NCBI GenBank assembly: GCA_041589175.1
Contig: JBFHWF010000028.1
Location: forward strand, 1-28,015
From: SZUA-229 sp041589175
GTDB lineage: Bacteria; Pseudomonadota; Gammaproteobacteria; SZUA-229
Direction of reading: 5' to 3'
DNA length: 28,015 nt
Part shown: one piece after another, positions 24,228-28,015 of the stretch
Numbering within the stretch: the stretch's first letter is position 1
Layout: each line of letters opens with the position of its first letter
The notes under the pieces: model-generated
Told to the model about the DNA's origin: nothing
The model's database searches: none
What the model saw: only the letters and a program-made list of their open reading frames with translations
Program-made: the position numbers and the translations under genes

Positions 24228-26843
24228 CTATGCCCTGAGACCTTTCTCAGTAATTTCATAAATATCTTTGGCAAGATTCGCGGTATTGGCAACTCGTGAC
24301 AGTTGCGCCTTCATCATTTGTTGCCGTTGGGCACCGTATTTTTTCCACTGAATTAGCGGCAACAACAGGCGCGCACCAATTTGAGGATTTATTTTATTAA
24401 GTTGAATCACCACATCAGCAAGTAATTCATAACCCTGACCGGAGAGACGATGAAACTCCACTGGATTCGTCTGGGAAAATGCACCAATTAACGATCGTAC
24501 TCGATTGGGTACAGTCAGCTCAAAAGCCGGATGTTCCATCAGCGACTGTATACGCCTGAACGCATGCACACCACTGGCGGTAGCCTGGACCGAAAACCAT
24601 TTATCAATTACTAGCGGGTCAGATTCCCATTTCTGGTAAAACTCCTGTAATGCCTGCTGCCCTGGCTCTTCAGTGTAATGCGCCAGCACGCGAAGTGCAC
24701 TAATCTGATCTGTCATATTACTTGCGCCAGAAAACTGCTTCTGCGCCAGCTCAATGGCAGCATGTTTAGCGGTTTCCGTTGCATTACACATCAGGTAACC
24801 AAGGCAGATATTTTTTAAACTGCGCTGTCCCATTGCGAGTGCATCCAGCGTATAGTCATCAGACAGATTCTCGGTATATACCTGTTTGAAATCATCCATC
24901 AACTCATAGGCGAGAGTCTGCTTGCAGAACTCTCGCACCGAGTGAATCACATCTACATCAATAACATCCATGTTCTGCCCGATATAGTCTTCACTGGGCA
25001 AGGTTAATATTCGTGCAGCCAGCGCTTTATCCAGATCTGCATCCAGCAGCACTTTGCGAAAATTATCGACAAAAAATGTATCCAGTCTGAGCTCTCTACC
25101 CTGCCGCTGATCCTCGATTAACGCCTGAATAATATGCATTGCCAGCTGCTGTGATGCATTCCAGCGATTAAAGTCATCGGTATCATGGGCCATCAGGAAT
25201 GCCAGTTGCTGGTTATCCTGCATGAAATTCAATTTCACCGGTGCCGAGAAATTTCTTAAGGCCGATACAACAGCGCCAGCTTCGATATTTTCGAAGTCGA
25301 CCTGCTGAGCTGGCTGAGTAACATCAACAACCCTGTCTGAACCAGCCACTTCGTTACCATCGGAACCTATGACACCCAGCTTGAGTGGTATATGGAAGGC
25401 ACGGTTAGCTTCGATATGTGAGGACTGGCGGATTTTTAGTCGCAAGTGTTTTGTGTCAGCATCATATTCTGACTCGATGAATAACTCGGGTGTACCTGCC
25501 TGATGGTACCAGCGCCGAAACTGCTTGAGATCGATACCACTGGCATCTTCCATTGCACTAACAAAATCCTCGGTGGTTGCAGCCTCACCATCATGGCGCT
25601 CAAAATACAGGTCCATACCTTTTCTAAAGTTGTCCTTACCCAGCAAGGTATGAATCATGCGAATAATTTCAGCACCCTTGTTGTATACCGTGACCGTATA
25701 GAAATTATTTATCTCAACATACGAATCTGGCTGAATGGGATGCGCCATAGGACCTGCATCTTCCGCATACTGACGGGTACGTAAAATATTTACATCATCG
25801 ATACGTTTCACCGTGGGAGAATTCATATCCGAGGTAAACTGCTGATCCCGGAATACCGTGAGACCTTCTTTCAGGGTCAGCTGAAACCAGTCACGGCAGG
25901 TCACTCGATTACCACTCCAGTTATGAAAATACTCGTGACCGATAACGCCCTCGATATTTATAAAGTCGGTATCGGTAGCAGTATCCGGGCGCGCCAGCAC
26001 ATACTTGGAATTAAAGACATTGAGCCCCTTGTTTTCCATCGCACCCATATTAAAGTCGTCCACCGCGACGATCATATAAATATCCAGATCGTATTCACGA
26101 CCATAAGTGTCTTCGTCCCACTTCATGGATTTCTTCAGCGAGCGCATGGCATGATCACACTTATCCAGGTTATGAGCTTCCACATAAATACGACAGTCGA
26201 TCTCACGTCCGCTCTGTGTCACAAAGCGATCTGACACACACTGCAGGTTACCGGCCACCAGGGCGAACAGGTAGCTGGGTTTTTTAAACGGATCTTCCCA
26301 GGTGGCACTGTGATAACCGTTATCCAGTTCATGCTCATCGACCAGATTACCATTGGAAAGCAAGACCGGGTAAAGCGACTTATCCGCTACGATAGTGGTC
26401 GTGAATGTCGCCATCACATCCGGCCGGTCCAGATAATAGGTGATCTTGCGAAAGCCCTGCGCCTCACACTGGGTACAGAAATTACCCGATGACTTATAAA
26501 GGCCTTCCAGCGAAGTATTTTCCTGAGGCTTGATAAAGGTTTCTACCTGCAGGGTAAACTCATCGGGGACATCGGGTATCCACAGCGCCTCGGGCGTCAC
26601 ACTGAACTCACTGTCACTCAGCGCACGGTTATTCAGAAACACCGATCCCAGCCGTAGTGATTCACCATCCAGCTCAAGTATTTTCGGCCCATTCACATTG
26701 GTGTTGCGCCGTATATCCATCTCAGAAACAACCCGTGTTTGCTCTTCACCCAGCTCAAAGCGCAGGCTAATAGAGTCTATCCAGTACTGGGGCGGGGTAT
26801 AGTCTTTCAGGTAGATTGCTTTGGGGGTTGCTTCTTTAGCCAT
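24228..26843 (-). CDS. pepN: Aminopeptidase N (M1 family)
   Basis: An 871-residue zinc aminopeptidase of the usual PepN length, cytosolic, removing N-terminal residues from peptides. The start at 26843 (MAKEATPKAIYLKDY) is chosen because GAGGAA lies 5 nt upstream and the protein then begins like other PepN. The frame is open to 26894, but the extra 17 residues are hydrophobic and would wrongly suggest an export signal. The N-terminal beta domain leads to the exopeptidase motif GAMENKGLNVF, then HEYFHNW with zinc ligands H303 and H307 and E326 (LTLKEGLTVFRD), with E304 as base. The C-terminal part is the long helical PepN domain. 100 bp separate it from the REC-GGDEF-EAL gene. Confidence 0.97.
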   Translation of the reverse strand: MAKEATPKAIYLKDYTPPQYWIDSISLRFELGEEQTRVVSEMDIRRNTNVNGPKILELDGESLRLGSVFLNNRALSDSEFSVTPEALWIPDVPDEFTLQVETFIKPQENTSLEGLYKSSGNFCTQCEAQGFRKITYYLDRPDVMATFTTTIVADKSLYPVLLSNGNLVDEHELDNGYHSATWEDPFKKPSYLFALVAGNLQCVSDRFVTQSGREIDCRIYVEAHNLDKCDHAMRSLKKSMKWDEDTYGREYDLDIYMIVAVDDFNMGAMENKGLNVFNSKYVLARPDTATDTDFINIEGVIGHEYFHNWSGNRVTCRDWFQLTLKEGLTVFRDQQFTSDMNSPTVKRIDDVNILRTRQYAEDAGPMAHPIQPDSYVEINNFYTVTVYNKGAEIIRMIHTLLGKDNFRKGMDLYFERHDGEAATTEDFVSAMEDASGIDLKQFRRWYHQAGTPELFIESEYDADTKHLRLKIRQSSHIEANRAFHIPLKLGVIGSDGNEVAGSDRVVDVTQPAQQVDFENIEAGAVVSALRNFSAPVKLNFMQDNQQLAFLMAHDTDDFNRWNASQQLAMHIIQALIEDQRQGRELRLDTFFVDNFRKVLLDADLDKALAARILTLPSEDYIGQNMDVIDVDVIHSVREFCKQTLAYELMDDFKQVYTENLSDDYTLDALAMGQRSLKNICLGYLMCNATETAKHAAIELAQKQFSGASNMTDQISALRVLAHYTEEPGQQALQEFYQKWESDPLVIDKWFSVQATASGVHAFRRIQSLMEHPAFELTVPNRVRSLIGAFSQTNPVEFHRLSGQGYELLADVVIQLNKINPQIGARLLLPLIQWKKYGAQRQQMMKAQLSRVANTANLAKDIYEITEKGLRA

Positions 26844-26848
26844 GTAGA

Positions 26849-26854
26849 TTCCTC
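26849..26854 (-). promoter_or_regulatory. Ribosome binding site deciding the pepN start
   Basis: GAGGAA (minus strand) lies 5 nt before the ATG at 26843 and inside the longer open frame, which argues for the shorter 871-residue protein. Confidence 0.75.
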
Positions 26855-27000
26855 GGATATATATCAAAGATACAACAAATCCGATGGATATCAAGCACTT
26901 ACTAGATTAATTTTGAGCATCAATTTAATAATCCCGTCTTAATCAGTCTAAGGCATTGATAATAGATAGAAATATCACTCATACCCCTGGCCTGGCCAGC

Positions 27001-27444
27001 TTAGCACTTAGTAAGCTCGATAATATGTAACTCCAGCTGCTGAGGATGCACGTTCTCTTCATTTACGGCAAAGCCTGCGATACTGATGCCAGCTTCACGC
27101 ACACTATTCGCATCGCCGGATATCAGGGGGTGCCAGTCAGCCAGCCCACGCCCCTCTGCCAGGCGACGATATGCACAACTCTCGGGTAACCAGCCATATT
27201 GCTCAAGCGACATATCCCTTACCTGTAAGCAATCGGGGACTCGCTCTAGCCGATGGGGATAGTCACGACATCGACAGGCTTTTATATCGAGCAGATGACA
27301 GCTCACATTGGTAAAATGCAGCTCCCCGGTATCTTCGTCTTCCAGCTTGAGCAGGCAGCAGCGGGCACAGCCGTCACACAGGCTTTCCCACTCATCCGTA
27401 CTCAATTCATCGAGTTTACGCGTTTCCCAGAAGTGTTCTGACAT
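27001..27444 (-). CDS. ycgN: YcgN/UPF0260 family cysteine-cluster protein
   Basis: A 147-residue protein close in length and pattern to Escherichia coli YcgN (UPF0260, YkgJ-type CxxCxxCC family). It starts FWETRKLDELSTDEWESLCD, then has the cysteine cluster CDGCARCC, further conserved cysteines in NVSC and CRCRDYPHR, and the WLPESCAYR and WHPLISG motifs. The family is thought to bind metal or an iron-sulphur cluster; its function is not established. The start at 27444 is set by GGGAGA just upstream; an open frame to 27516 would add 24 residues that other members lack. It is upstream of pepN in the same direction, 157 bp apart. Confidence 0.9.
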   Translation of the reverse strand: MSEHFWETRKLDELSTDEWESLCDGCARCCLLKLEDEDTGELHFTNVSCHLLDIKACRCRDYPHRLERVPDCLQVRDMSLEQYGWLPESCAYRRLAEGRGLADWHPLISGDANSVREAGISIAGFAVNEENVHPQQLELHIIELTKC

Positions 27445-27448
27445 TTTA

Positions 27449-27454
27449 TCTCCC
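27449..27454 (-). promoter_or_regulatory. Ribosome binding site deciding the ycgN start
   Basis: GGGAGA (minus strand) is placed 4 nt before the ATG at 27444. It selects the family-typical N-terminus over the longer open frame. Confidence 0.7.
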
Positions 27455-27710
27455 GTCAGCGGATGACTATCACCCGCTTTAATCACCCGTTTGGGGGATG
27501 CTAAGTTTATGATCATTCAGTGATTTTCATACACCGAACTTGAAGCGGTTCACAGAACAAAAGCCGGTTTCATCGAATAGGGAAATATTCCTACCGTTCG
27601 TCTTTAATGGGGGTGACATTCGCTCTCTACGTGCTTTAATAACACTCAAAGATTACCCCCTAAATGACAAACGTTATCCCGAATTTTTAATCTTATCCCG
27701 GAGGATAACT

Positions 27711-28015
27711 ATGTCTAACTCTACTTTTTTCAAGAAAAGCCTCACCGCTCTTTCCGTTGCCGCCCTTACCGGCAGCATACTCGTTGGTTGTGGCGGCAGC
27801 AGTGACAGCAGCAGCTCTGAAACTTCAGTCAATAGCGTCGATTATAATGGTCCTGGCTCTAAATGGGATCTGAGCATGAAAGATGATGGCACTTTCCACA
27901 TCGATCACCGTCCCGACATCAATTCTGCCATCGACTATACCGTTGACGGTACCTATACACGTCATGATTCTGGCTTCATCAGCATGACTGTTACTGGCGG
28001 CACTGGTGCCGAAGC
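27711..28015 (+). CDS. Lipoprotein, 5' part only (cut by the window end)
   Basis: The open frame runs without a stop from the ATG at 27711 to the window end (101 codons). A clear type II signal peptide ends in the lipobox ILVGC with C27 as the lipidated residue, followed by a Gly/Ser-rich linker (GGSSDSSSS). The mature part begins VDYNGPGSKWDLSMKDDGTFHIDHRP and continues as beta-strand-rich sequence with TVDGTYTRHDSGFISMTV. A strong GGAGG lies 6 nt before the start. The 266 bp between this gene and the divergent ycgN must hold both promoters; none was convincingly placed. The rest of the protein and its function are not visible. Confidence 0.82.
   Translation, partial: MSNSTFFKKSLTALSVAALTGSILVGCGGSSDSSSSETSVNSVDYNGPGSKWDLSMKDDGTFHIDHRPDINSAIDYTVDGTYTRHDSGFISMTVTGGTGAE

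Noticed and set aside
26854..26867. FNR-like sequence before pepN (TTGAT-ATAT-ATCCG on the minus strand)
   Set aside because: It matches only 8 of 10 positions and overlaps the pepN ribosome binding site, a poor place for an activator.
26844..26894. Hydrophobic 17-residue extension of PepN as an export signal
   Set aside because: The Shine-Dalgarno lies within it, and PepN proteins are cytosolic and begin at the later Met.
27609..27660. GGGGGTGA and TTACCCCC arms upstream of the last lipoprotein gene
   Set aside because: Only 7 of 8 bases pair over a 36-nt loop; weak and probably chance.

Overview
The window is a stretch of bacterial chromosome with no phage, insertion sequence, plasmid or CRISPR genes. 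Its housekeeping genes (guaB-guaA, xseA, dksA-gluQRS, acs, pepN, a ycgN-type gene) and the dksA-gluQRS adjacency point to a gammaproteobacterium. The accessory genes (c-di-GMP enzymes, a 12-haem cytochrome, VPLPA-CTERM proteins) suggest an environmental, probably aquatic, species with anaerobic respiration. Genus cannot be told from the sequence alone. Gene density is high and no gene-free gap exceeds about 270 bp.

Layout. (1) 1-2877: a NarL/FixJ-type response regulator and a 7TMR-DISM histidine kinase. (2) 2878-4911: a secreted 12-haem c-type cytochrome whose front part resembles octahaem tetrathionate reductase, preceded by a good FNR/ANR box. (3) 4886-6521: two exported VPLPA-CTERM proteins on the minus strand, bounded by two near-identical palindromes in opposite orientation. 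(4) 6559-9746: guaB and guaA on the minus strand. (5) 9962-13243: a small alanine-rich lipoprotein with a clear terminator, then a membrane PAS-GGDEF-EAL protein. (6) 13280-18446: xseA, dksA, gluQRS, acs. (7) 18504-22404: a four-gene plus-strand cluster: a membrane class III nucleotidyl cyclase with a predicted periplasmic SH3-like segment, a lipoprotein, an exported M15-like zinc peptidase and a membrane-anchored periplasmic helical-repeat protein. (8) 22409-24127: a REC-GGDEF-EAL regulator. (9) 24228-27444: pepN and a ycgN-type gene on the minus strand. (10) 27711 to the end: the start of a lipoprotein gene.

Three points stand out. First, the promoters of the response regulator and of the upstream VPLPA-CTERM gene share a 14/15 motif that forms a 7-2-7 inverted repeat at the regulator. 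In both, exactly 22 nt separate the proximal half-site from a good -10 hexamer. This suggests that the two-component system controls itself and the surface-protein genes. Second, the cytochrome combines an octahaem-reductase-like core with a duplicated di-haem tail under an FNR-type site. Third, the cyclase cluster looks like an undescribed envelope-sensing signalling unit. Second-messenger functions are dense here: two intact GGDEF-EAL proteins and one cyclase.
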